Of a stretch of 64,000 bases of DNA, positions 29,760-50,800 are shown one piece after another. Positions within the stretch are counted from its first letter, which is position 1, and every line of letters starts with the position of its first letter. The stretch is from Blastocystis sp. Blastoise. Taxonomy: Eukaryota; Sar; Bigyra; Opalinata; Blastocystidae. The stretch covers positions 967,001 through 1,031,000 of the forward strand of contig JBBPEB010000015.1 of assembly GCA_039096225.1 (NCBI GenBank), written 5' to 3'. Both the position numbers and the translations under genes were made by a program. The notes below the pieces were generated by a model that was not told the origin of the DNA, did not search any database, and saw only the letters and a list, made by a program, of their open reading frames with translations.

Positions 29760-32700
29760 CATTAATCATTTTATTTATTAGTCTATTTAATTATTTAAAA
29801 AGTATATATATATATATATATATAGGTTTCCAAATACTTATGGAAGTCAAAGAGTAGGTCAAGAAAAGTATATAAATACAGCTCCGTTAATAGGGAAATA
29901 TATTATTGAAGAAGATTATAAGCATGCTATTGATTGTATACTTACTCCAGAAAACACTGTATATAGATATATTATAAATATATTTTTGGATATTATTATT
30001 ATTATTATTATATATAGGGTGATGATCGATTAAATGAAGGTTTAACAATATATAAAGAGACGAATAATATCAAAGAAGCACTTCAACGTATACCTAAACA
30101 ATATCATGTTATTATTGATGTTCTTCATGTATATTATATATATATATATATTACTATTATAATTATTTTAAATTTGATAAGTATATTATTGTATATAATT
30201 TATATGATGATGTATATATATTAAAAATAGTTTATATTCTTTATATTCTATAGAACATTCGTCGTTATGGAGACACTAATGATGAGCTTGTATTCAATCA
30301 TATTTCTTCTTTAAATAAACAAATATATGTTCGTAGTTATCAATCATCATTATTTAATCAAGTAACAGAGTATTTATATTATTATTATTATCTGTCAAAC
30401 GCGTATTGTTTTTTTCTCAAACGCGTATTTTCTCAAGATTATTTTCTAAAATAAAAGAATAACTGTGATATTTTTTTCTTAGCTATATAACTTTTTATGT
30501 CAAGCTTCAGTGCTATTACACACAACATATGATTAAATATTTCATTAGTGCCTTATGAAGAAGAAAAATAAGAGTCAAATTGTATTCATTTCAAGGGTGT
30601 ACTCTGTCAAACTTTGTTAGGTCATTCTGATTTCGTAAATACACATAGAGAATGAGTTCTGACATAATCTTGTCGACAAATAAGTCTTTGAAACTGTCTT
30701 CTAGGTCGTGATACTGAACTTCATATTCTTTGTTTGTTTTAATTTATTATGATTTACTTTCTACAGAGTACTTTAAATATATTGTAATGACTTAAAAGCT
30801 AAATATATGAGATAAAATTTTGAATGGGTTGAAATCCCTATTATAAATAATCAGATTCTTCTCAAATTGATTTCAACTATTGTACTATGATTAAATGATT
30901 GAACTAATTAATAAAATAAATAAAACAATAAATATATTTGTCATGTCATAATTATCATTTTCAGGTTTCTGTCTTTTATTTCAGACAGTCATATTTTTAT
31001 TTTTAGGTTGCATATGACGTGAATATTTTTCATAATAATTTTTGTAGATTATAAAATATTTTATAATTATTAGAATTGTAAATGATTAACTTCCAATATC
31101 ATCAAACTAAAAATAATTATATTTTCTTGAGTACCAAATACTTTTGACTACAACAATAAGCAAAAAACATAAAAATTAGTTCTTCATAGTTTATTAACAC
31201 TAAACAGAAAATTTGATTTATTATGGATTTGCAAGCGTCTAGTTTCACCAAATTGATTTATTTATAATTTTAATTTATAGTTATAAGATATATGTTATGT
31301 GAACTTTAATATTATGTTAATAAATATCTTTTTAATATTTTCCTTATGGAGAAAAATAATCATTTTCAATTGACGTTAAAGTGTTTTTCTAAAAAAGGGT
31401 TGTTACACTTAGTGATAGTTCTTGATAATTATTGAATTAAAAACAAAAAAAATATATTCTTATATATTTAACACTCTCTTATATAAATATTCAAATGATA
31501 TTTTAAAAAACAAATAATTCTTACTGGTATAAAGAAAGCTGCTAAAAGAAAGAAAAAGCCAAAAAAAAAATGATTTTTTTCTGTTATTAATTAATGTCAG
31601 GTTACCTATCTCTTCATGTAGATTGGGAACAGTTTATATATATTAAATTAGTACAATGTTAAGTATCTCTATTTAGTAAAATATAGATTTATATATAAAT
31701 ATTTTAATATTTATTAACACAAAAGAAATTATATGTATATGGCTTTTTGAGTTTTTTACACTTTTTTCTTTTTTTCCCATATTGAAAAATAGAAATTCAA
31801 AAGTATGTGCAGTTTCAAACTGTTTATATGCTTGCTATTACATTATGATAGTGAAAATTCTAGAATCAATACATTATGATACAACACAATGAAATGCATT
31901 TTTTTCATACTTTTTGACAATAAAGTAATATAAATTATAAATAAATTTCAGAATTTTAAATTATTTAAAAATGATAGATATTCGACTATAGTTGCAAAAA
32001 ATATAATAAAGAGAAATAAACACATAAAGAAAACATATATATATTTGACATAATATACATTTTTTAAAAACTCGTTTTAGGGTATTGTTATCATGCCCTT
32101 GAATCAATAAATATTTCATTAATTGTTTTCAAGGTTTATATATATAATATAGATTGATAGATGCATAATATACCAAAATTTCAATACTCTGTGACTTATT
32201 ATTAACCGTCAAAATATCATAGTTAGTTAGTGTTTTTATGAAAAACAATAAAAAATGTAAAAAAAAATAAAATCCTCTTTTTGAAACACTAAATTTAATT
32301 TCAAATATTTTAATATAAATAATATAAATAAGCACGGCTTATATTTTATACATATATAAAAATAGAAACTAGTTAATCATTCTATGAACTTCAGTAATCA
32401 GGAATATTCATGGAGTAAAGGAATGAGTGTGAAATTTTTTGTTGTCTTTTTCATTATTCTTAATTTTTATTATATGTTTATACATAGATATTATTTTATA
32501 AATAACTTGACATATTATTTCTTTAACTAATTTATTTTATGAGTAGGATTGTTAACTCAATATATAAAACTATAAAAAACAGTTGTTAATTGTGTGTCTA
32601 AAGGTAGTGTATTTCTTAATGTTAAGTGATTATTTTATCATTTATATTAGTCTTGATTTAGGGTTGATTATAATATCCAACAAATAATGATTTTTAATGA

Positions 32701-33537
32701 TAATAATATGAGAATTAGCACTAAATTATTGATAAGATATTACTAATTTTTAAGATAGATACGTTAACAATAATTGCAGACGATATAGACCTCATTTATG
32801 TTGTAATAGACTAATTTTGAAAGAACATTATTCAAGTGATACTTGCTCAAACTCATTTGAGTGAAAATTATTTGTATATTCTTGAAGATAAACATATTCT
32901 TATATATTTTTTAGATTAACTCTTTTTAATAAGTCGCTCTTGTCATTAAAAAAGTTGGTACTATAAAATAAGACGAGCAACTTTGTGTACTGATTTTTCA
33001 TTGTGTATTATGTGTATACACTTCATATTTATGAAGTAGTCTCTGATAGATTAGAAAAGAGTTTATGCAAAAAATTATTTAAAAAAAATAAATATCAACT
33101 GAGTTCAACCAAAAACAAAATACACACAAAAACATAAAAATACGCGTTTGAGAAAAAAACAATACGCGTTTGACAGTTATTATATATATATATATTATTA
33201 TTACTATTTTTCTTTTTATTATGATTAGTAGTGTCTTTTAGTATGTTTCTTATTATTATTATCTTTCTATTGAATACAATTTATTTAGATGGAGAATTCA
33301 GACATATGGAACACAAATTTTTGAAGGTGACCTTATATTAACCTCAAATTCCCGTGATTATGATGATGATTCCATTGATGATTCAACACCTGTTCCTATA
33401 AATAATAATAATTATAAAGAAAAACGAAAAGATATAAATAATAATATTAGTAAAGTATATCGCATAACAAAAGAAGATATAGAATTAAAACGATATACAA
33501 TAAAAGATGTTGTTCTTCCTTTATTAGGGTATATATA

Positions 33538-33569
<32 letters not shown>

Positions 33570-34108
33570 TTATTATATTTATAATATTTATTATTATTAT
33601 TCTTATTATATATTATCTATAAAATAAATATATTAGTATGAATATGGAATATCCTAATAATACTATTGGAGATTATTATAAGAATATGATTCAAGAAAAG
33701 CTCACTATTTCTCAAGAAAAACTCAAACTACTTAGAACTAACGTATATATATTATATATAATATATTATATATATATTCTATAATATATAGTATGCTTTA
33801 AATGGTGGCTATCGTCATATAATGTCTATTCCTCAACATGTGAAACATATATATGTATCAAATGATATAGATCCTTCTTTATTACTCTCTTTTCATGACC
33901 AAATGATTTCCTTTGAAGGTATGTTAATATTATTATATATTATTATATATTATTATATATTATAGAAGCTTCAAAACAATCTTTCTTTCCTCTACCAACT
34001 ACATCTTCATCTCAAAAAGCTCTTTTATGTCAATTTCAACTAATAAAAGGATCGTATGCAACAGAACTTCTACGTTATCTCTCTCATGGAGGTATTCAAC
34101 AACAATAA
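28146..34108 (+). CDS. PUS7: PUS7/TruD-family tRNA/mRNA pseudouridine synthase
   Basis: Fourteen exons give 675 aa (human PUS7 661): 28146-28204, 28252-28376, 28411-28571, 28607-28729, 28930-29106, 29195-29417, 29540-29723, 29826-29958, 30018-30128, 30254-30369, 33289-33528, 33637-33742, 33792-33918, 33966-34108; every phase joins. TruD enzymes isomerise uridine in tRNA and, in eukaryotes, mRNA. Visible signatures: FEGLIKQNCEDFIVDEI at the N-terminus, the catalytic loop GIKDKKAVTTQ with Asp273, NTYGSQRVG (NYFGxQRFG in the family), YVRSYQSSLFNQV, GDLIL, and near the end the GGYRHI motif (SGAYRKI in human). The start ATG is the first in frame; a second Met lies ten codons later. Intron 10 is 2.9 kb because a TIR-bearing element is inserted in it; correct splicing presumably survives because both splice sites are intact. 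Confidence 0.87.
30392..30431 (+). repeat. Left terminal inverted repeat of the PUS7-intron element
   Basis: Perfect 40-bp match to the reverse complement of 33137-33176. It holds two copies of TCAAACGCGTATT separated by a T-rich spacer, a likely paired transposase-binding site. Confidence 0.92.
33137..33176 (-). repeat. Right terminal inverted repeat of the PUS7-intron element
   Basis: Perfect inverted partner of 30392-30431, ending in GTTTGACAG at the right boundary. TTATTAT follows directly and also precedes the left end. Confidence 0.92.
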
Positions 34109-35007
34109 GAAAAATATATTTTTTTTAATCTTTATTATTTTATATAAATAGTATTTATATTTGTAAAACAACAATTGTTGATTTGTTAATTAAAAGTTTC
34201 ATTTAACAACTATATTCTTTCATTAATAATAATAGTTAGCTGATTTATTTTAAATGTAGTATAATTCGTGTAAATGGGTTCAAATATAAATATATGAATA
34301 AAATTCAAATATAAATATATGAATAAAATATAACAAAACATAAAATATAAAAATGTATATATATATTTAGTAAATGAAAACATATATAAAACAAATAATT
34401 ATGGATACTACTATTGACAACACATTATAGAAGTGAATCGAAAGAGAAAAAAATAAATAAAAATAAAATAGAAATGAGAATCAAAAAGCAATACAAATAA
34501 AATATATAATATACACAGCATATGATACTTATATAATAACGAGCAGCTGGAATTAAAAAAGTGCACGATGAAAATGGAAAGTTTTCAATTGTTATACAAA
34601 TATAGATATTAATATAAAGAAGAGAAATAGAGATTATTATAAATAATAATTTCATATAAATAGATAACGTTTTATAACTATATATATGTATATATATAGT
34701 ATACTTACATATCTAAGAAATTTGTAAATAAATTCATTATATATATTATATATATATAATGATAAAGAAGAAGAGGAAACTAATAATATAAATATCTATT
34801 ATATAAATATCACATAATAAAATAACCATATTCATATATATAAAGACTATTAAATAAAACTAATGCTATAAATAAGTATATATATATATATATATATATA
34901 AATCTTAAGATATAAATAAGAACTATATGATCTATAATATATATAAAACAATACATGAAAGATCAATCAACTATCTATTAAATATTAATTAGAAATAGAT
35001 ATTTAAA

Positions 35008-35056
<49 letters not shown>

Positions 35057-35347
35057 GAAAACTTATAAAAAAATGTATATATAAAGGAATGAGGAAGATA
35101 AGATATAGAAAGCATATATATAATAATTAAAACTAAAAAATAAGTAAAAAAAAAGAGAATGGAATAAGTTTTGTAGTTACACGAAACATAATAGATATAT
35201 ATTATATATATATGTAAAGAATACTTTTATCAAGTCATTTATATAATTAATGAAAGAATCGCAAAATAAATATATAAATGACTGAAAATATAGATTACTT
35301 TTAATAAATAGATACTATTTATTATATATATATAGAGCCTAAAATGT
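34109..35347. other. Convergent intergenic region rich in (TA)n
   Basis: 1.2 kb between the convergent ends of PUS7 and the glycosyltransferase gene. It contains several (TA)n runs, the longest at about 35009-35054. No gene was recognised; a 76-codon Ile/Leu-rich minus-strand frame at 34425-34655 has no family resemblance. Confidence 0.55.
35009..35054. repeat. (TA)n dinucleotide tract
   Basis: About 23 uninterrupted TA units in the convergent spacer. Confidence 0.9.
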
Positions 35348-35546
35348 TTAGTAAATACGAGCATCAGGAGCAGGAGGACATATATAAACAACTGAATGAT
35401 CTGTTGTATTTCTTAATTTCTGTATATATTCATCATATAAATCCTTCATAGCTACTTTACCAAGTGACCACTGAGATCTCCAATCAATAGCAAAGTGAGA
35501 ACTATATATATATAATGATTATTATGTATATATTTAATATAATAAT

Positions 35547-35586
<40 letters not shown>

Positions 35587-35826
35587 TATATACTCCGGAT
35601 GAGGAATATCAATAGCATAAGATTGAGAGAGAACAGCGAATTTATATCCACTATATCTTAATGTTTCTATCCATTGCACTTTATTAAAACCATAATTAAT
35701 AAAACGAGAATCAAAATAAGGAAGAGAAGGAGTCTTCTTTAACATAATATATCTATAATAATTATATATTATAATTAATGTATATATTTTATATATTATT
35801 CATTAGATTATAAAGAATTATATGTA

Positions 35827-35858
<32 letters not shown>

Positions 35859-37011
35859 AATAAATATATGGTTCTTGGCCTATATTAGGGAAACAATTGA
35901 CATAAGTGAGAGAAGTAGTAGCAGGAAGAGTATGCCAACCAGGGAAATGATAAGCATGTGTATAAGATTCATTACGGAAAGGAGCACAATTACCGGTATT
36001 CACACAATGTGTTAGTTCAGATTTAGTAGCAGGAAATTCATCCTTAATACTATATATATAAGTATAAATATAGAAATATAATATAAATATAATAACAATA
36101 AGTATAACAATAACAATAATGAAATCTATATATTTATACAGTAAAGCACAAGTGAGAACAGAGAGACATCCATTAATAGAATAATAAGATTTATAAGAAA
36201 AGGAGGGAACAATAACCGCCAAAGAATCATCTGCTAAGAACTTACGAGGTAAACCAGATAAAGTTTGATATAAATCCCAATTAGGCCACATGTCCATATC
36301 AGCAACCCAGAAATGAGATGTTTCAATTCCTTCAATAGCGATATTTCGAAGTAAATTAATAGGATATATCTTAGGATCTTTAGGAATATGAAGAATAATC
36401 TTAACACGAGAAGGTAATTGTAAAAGAGATAAAGTCTCTTCAATCATTTGACGCTTCTCTTCAGGACAATATACAGCAATAGCTATATTCCTATATATAT
36501 CAATATATATAAAAAAAATACAAATAATTTAAAAAAAATAAAAAATACAAATAATTTAAAAAAAATAAAAAAAAAACAATAATAATTTTAAAAAAATAAA
36601 AAAATGTGTATAAATATATACCCAATCCATCTTTCCTTAATATATTTCAAATAGAATAATCTGTCTGAACTATAAAAACAGAATTCATATAAAAAAATAA
36701 TTTTCTTTTAAAAAAATACGACGTTTGTGATATCATAGTTACATCAAATTCTTTCTCAGCACCACGAATTAATTTCTTTTCAGCTAGTCTTCTTCCCTAT
36801 ACACAAAAGAATACTATAAAAAAAAAGAAAGAAACGAAAAAACTTACATAGAACGATGCAGCAGGTGTTGGTGTTTCATTCGAACCGAAACTACTATATG
36901 TGATAATAATAAGAATTCAAAGAATTCAAGTATTTACTTCATAGAAAAATTGACAATGGTTATAAGAAACCCAAAGAATAGAATTGAGAACACAGTAAGA
37001 GATCGATTCAT
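35348..37011 (-). CDS. GT49 (LARGE/B4GAT1-type) glycosyltransferase, type II membrane protein
   Basis: Eight exons give 362 aa: 37011-36938, 36893-36848, 36796-36720, 36669-36622, 36490-36140, 36049-35870, 35752-35594, 35501-35348. Residues 6-24 are a membrane anchor with a short cytoplasmic tail, as expected of a Golgi enzyme. The DxD metal/UDP-sugar site is VADMDMWPN. Other GT49 landmarks follow: AVIVPSFSY, DEFPATKSEL, a His-rich HAYHFPGWHT stretch, EPY, then PYFDSRFINYGFNK and GYKFAVL. B4GAT1 and LARGE build the glucuronyl-xylose chain on dystroglycan; the acceptor here is unknown, though the two giant surface proteins nearby are candidates. The join between 35870 and 35752 needs a donor starting AT instead of GT, because no GT exists on the coding strand across that intron. 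If it is not spliced, translation stops at 35818 and loses the conserved C-terminal third. Confidence 0.8.
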
Positions 37012-37797
37012 TCTGAAAATTAATTTGAAAAGTAAAAGAAGAGATAAGAAAAGATAGATGTAAATATCAGTACTTTTGTAAGACTCAATGGCTGGAAGAA
37101 TCGATGATGATCGAAATTATACCATAAAAACTTCAATTCCCATGAAAATCGATTGGAGTCATTGAAATACAAAATGAGCCAATCATTTTTCTATTTTCAA
37201 TAAAAACCACGAATGATGAATGGTTATTCTTTAAAAAATAAACATTTTTAAATAATGTGTTTTTAATAGTGTCTTTTTTCTCTTTTTTTTTAGTTTTTTT
37301 AAACTGTATAGATTTAAGAACATAAAATATTGTTCAGAATAATGAGGAGTGTTTAGGTTAGAAAATGAGATTCATTTTAGAACGGAAATGAATAATAAAT
37401 AACGGATCAATTGTTAATCTCGAATAGTGACGATATTCTTATAAAAGTATAGTGCACAAGATGTGCTTATAAGAGAAAATGAACTAACAAAAAAAATGAA
37501 ACTGAAATAAAAAATATTTTGTGATAAAAGGACGCTAAGAAATAGAATTGAACTAGAGAATATGAAATGAATCGATAGTTATTGTTAGATAAAAGAAATG
37601 TATAACTAATGATATAAATAAAAATAAGAGATTTGAATAAAAAAAGAAATGGCGTAGATAAAATAAAAATGAATAATTGATCAAATACTATAGACGAAAC
37701 ACAACATTAAAAAAAAAATATATATATATATAATAAAAATGACTAGTAAAAGACGCTAGGCTAGTCATTCAATAATTTCAAATGAATTTATTATTAT
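37012..37797. other. Intergenic spacer upstream of the GT49 gene
   Basis: 786 bp that should include the GT49 promoter and the 3' end of the next minus-strand gene. It is A-rich; no gene or RNA was recognised. Confidence 0.5.
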
Positions 37798-46976
<9,179 letters not shown>

Positions 46977-47812
46977 TTATGATATTTCTAACAGTTAATA
47001 TATATTTTTCAATATTCTTCTTAATGTTTATAAATTCAAACAGAGAGTATTTATTAAATATTTTTTGAAAATCAATATTTTTTCCAGATATACTGTCCAA
47101 TAATCATGGTTATCTATTTGAGTTTTAGTGAAATACAAAAAAATACTAAGAAAAAATTAAATTATAAAATTACTTTTCGACTCTTCTTGAACAAAATAAG
47201 AGTTCTTAACCAAAAACATGTATCGTGAAAGATCATACCATGTCATTATACGTAGAAAATGATTTTCAATTTCCATATGACTAGATTGAATACAATAAAC
47301 CAAAAGGAAAATTATTTTATTTTGCTATTTCGATGAATGAGTTCTTCATATTTAAAATATAAATCAAAAGTCTAGTCATATTCAAAAGATGAGTGTCATA
47401 AAAAAATTTCTTTGAACAAGAGTTTTTTATGTCAATATTATTTTCGAAATATATGTATATTTATTTATTTATTGAAATAAAAAAAAAGAATGAAATGTCC
47501 GTGAATATAATCATAAATCAAAGTATATTCGATAAAAGATTAGTGAAAGCAGAAAAATAGTTTCGATCATAGATTAGATGATAAATAGCAGTCTCTTCCC
47601 AAGTCATTGGACGGAATTCCACAAAAGTCAGAGAAGGCTTTGAAATAATAAGTATCAAAACAAAGAAAAATTTAACAAGATGAATATAAACAATACTAAA
47701 TAGCTTTACAAAAATAAATAAACAATACTAAACAACTATATAAAAAATATAAACAATATTAAATAACTTTACAAAAAATAAAAGCAATTTATAATAACAA
47801 AACATATAATAA
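46977..47812. other. Intergenic spacer upstream of the ARM-like gene
   Basis: 836 bp between two minus-strand genes. No gene, RNA or repeat family was recognised. It should include the ARM-like gene promoter and the 3' untranslated region of the surface-protein gene. Confidence 0.5.
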
Positions 47813-50800
47813 TTATATAGGAGCAACATTTTGGATTTGTACAGGTGCAACTACAGGTGCAACTACAGGTGGAACAGTATGTGGTTTTAACTTTCTATTC
47901 TTTTTTGATTTCGTTGTAATTAATAAAATACAAGTAATTATTAAAGCCACAATAAGTATTATAATACTTATAATTAAGATTATAGTAATAATTGAGATAG
48001 AATTACCTGTTGATACTATTTCTCCATTAATTGAAATACCAGTAATTCTCTTAAGATTAGAATCAGTACTTGCTTTACATGATTTAAAAAGAATAGAATC
48101 ACTACCTGTAAATAAAGTATTTATATCATTCTTTATATTATCTTCATCAGATTTATTAACAGTTATTCTTACATTAACTGAAACACCATCAGTATAAGTA
48201 GATATACTAGAAACACTAATAATCTTTACACTAGAAGAAGGAATAGAATAACTAGCAAGAGATTGAACTATAAGTGTTCTAAAGGTTTCAGTAGTAGAAG
48301 GAACATTAAAATCAGTATCAGTTAATCCTTCAAGTTTAATGGAAAAATTAATAAAGACTTTATCATCAGTAGGATTTTCTTGAGAATTATACATAAAACA
48401 ATCAGAACTATCAGCAATTTGCCAAGAAGCAGTACCAACACCTGTATTTTGACAAACACGACTTTGAATACCGGATTGACCTAAAGGACATTCAAGATAA
48501 GCAGTTATACCTCTTTCAGTAATAGGCCAAATACCATCAGAAGGACATTTAACAATACTTATCGTAATAGTAATAGTAGCAGTTGATTCTCCTCTAGAGT
48601 TAGAAACAGTAATAGAATAACTATTAGTAGAAGAAGAAGTAGGTGTACCATATATCAAACCATTTTGAGTATTAAAAATGAATCCATCAGGAAGAGAAGG
48701 AGATATAGTAAGATCATTAAGACTACCACCAGTAATAGAAGCAATAATAGGAGTAATAGCATCATTTTTATATCCAATAATAGTATTTGTATTGTAAGAA
48801 ATTGAAGGCATCTTTAATTCGCAATTATTAATAATATCTCCCCAAACAGCAGGATATTCAAGTTTACATAACCTTGTTCTGAATCCTTCATAATTAATAG
48901 GGTCTTCACAAGGTAATGTGATTTGTTGACCAATATCTGTAATTGGCCAAATACTTTGAATGGGACATTTAGCAATACTAATAGTAATGGTAATAGTAGA
49001 AGTTGCTTCTCCTCTAGCATTAGAAACAGTAATAGTATAGCTTTCAGAAGAAGCAGTGGTAGGAATACCATATATAAAGCCATTTTGAGTATTCAATATT
49101 AATCCATCAGGAAGAGAAGGAGAAATAGTAAGATCATTAAGACTACCTCCAGTAATAGAAGCTACAATAGGAGTAATAGCAATATTTTTATAACCAATAA
49201 TAATAGTATTCGTATATGTTATAGAAGGTAATTTGAGTTGACAGTTATTTCTAATATCTCCCCAAATAGCAGGACTTCCTATTAAACATATTCTTGTTTT
49301 AAATCCTTCATAATTAATAGGATCTTCACAAGGTAAAATAATTTGCTCTCCAACTTCTGTTACTGGCCATATATCTTCCAAAGGGCAACTAGTTGTGTTT
49401 ATAGTAATAATAATATCTGTAGTAGTTTCTCCTTTTTCATTAGAAATAGTTATAGTATAAGAACCAGAAGAAGAAGTAGTAGGTGTACCATAGATAATAC
49501 CAGTAACAGGATTAAGTAATAAACCATTAGGAAGAGGAGGAGATATAGTAAGAGGATTCAAATTACTTCCAGTTATAATAGCAGTAATAGGTATTATAGG
49601 AACATCTTTATATCCAATAGTTGTAGATACAGTATATATTATAGTTGGCATTATTAATTGACAATTATTAACAACAGAACCCCAAACAGCAGGATAACCA
49701 ACTTGACATGATCTGGTTCTATAACCTTCATAATTAATAGTGTCTTCACAAGGTAAATCATATTTTTGGCCAATTTCAGTAAGAGGCCAATTACCTTCAG
49801 AAGAACAAAATACTAAATCAATATAAACCAAAATAGCAGTAGAAACAGAACCAAATTCATTAGTAGCAGTAATAGTATAAGTAGTAATATCAGAATTAGC
49901 AAGAGGAGTACCAGAAATCGTGCCATTAACTTGATTAATAGCAAGACCATTAGGAAGAGCTGGATCAATTGTATATGTCAATTCAGCACCAACTATAATA
50001 GGAGAAAGAGAAACAGGTATATTTTTATGGAAATTAAAAGGAGAACCAACATAGGAAAGATCAGTAGGAGCAACTAAAGTACAAAGAATTTCAACATCAC
50101 CAAATACACCAGCAGTACATAATCTTCTTTGAATACCAGCATAACCATTAGGACATTCTTGGAATGAATAACCACCTTCAACAGCAGGTCCCCAAATACC
50201 ATCAGCTACACAAGAAGAAGGAGTATTAGTAATATACAAACCAAACTCAGATAATTGAAAGCCATCACTACAAGTCTTTCCATCAAGAGAAGAATTATCA
50301 CATTCAGTAGCAATAAATCTATAAGAATTATAAGATTGAAAAGAATAGAAGTCATAAGAGAATGTTTGTTTATAAGAGGTAAAAAATTGTTGGTGTTCAT
50401 GATCTAATAAAGTCCAAGTAATACCATTATCATTAGAACCTTCTATTCTCCAACTAGAAGGAGATTTTTGATTGCAATTATTGCCATTTGTAATCTTATA
50501 ATGATTGATAAATTCTTTACGACCATTATTGAATGCATATTGATAAATAGCACCAACGCATCGTGGACCACTAACAACCTTTGTATTTAAATTATTATCA
50601 AATAACTTATCAGTACCTTCAGAATCAGTCTTTTCAATATCAGACCAAGCAACACCATCAGATACTCTGTATTCACCAGAAGCAATAAAAGAAACAACAC
50701 TTGTGAAATCATTAGTAGCAGGAAGAGTATCTTTCTTGTGAATCTCAATAGCAATAACATTAGTACCAGCAACAAGAATAGGGTTAATAAGTGTAGAAAC

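Larger units (their letters stand above)
30392..33176. mobile_element. 2.8-kb non-coding DNA element with 40-bp perfect terminal inverted repeats
   Basis: Sits wholly inside PUS7 intron 10. The ends at 30392-30431 and 33137-33176 are exact reverse complements over 40 bp, starting CTGTCAAACGCG. Each TIR contains two direct copies of TCAAACGCGTATT 25 bp apart, the only CpG-rich stretch in the region. Flanks allow a target duplication of TTAT up to TTATTAT, but they lie in a TTA-rich intron, so the length is ambiguous. The interior has no ORF above about 70 codons and no transposase motif, so this is probably a non-autonomous element mobilised in trans. A partial copy of the tip (CTGTCAAAC) recurs at 30603-30611. 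Superfamily is not assigned. Confidence 0.85.

Noticed and set aside
32129-32335. 68-codon minus-strand frame inside the PUS7-intron element
   Set aside because: Short, Ile/Tyr/Phe-rich, no motif, no splice continuation; not evidence for a transposase.
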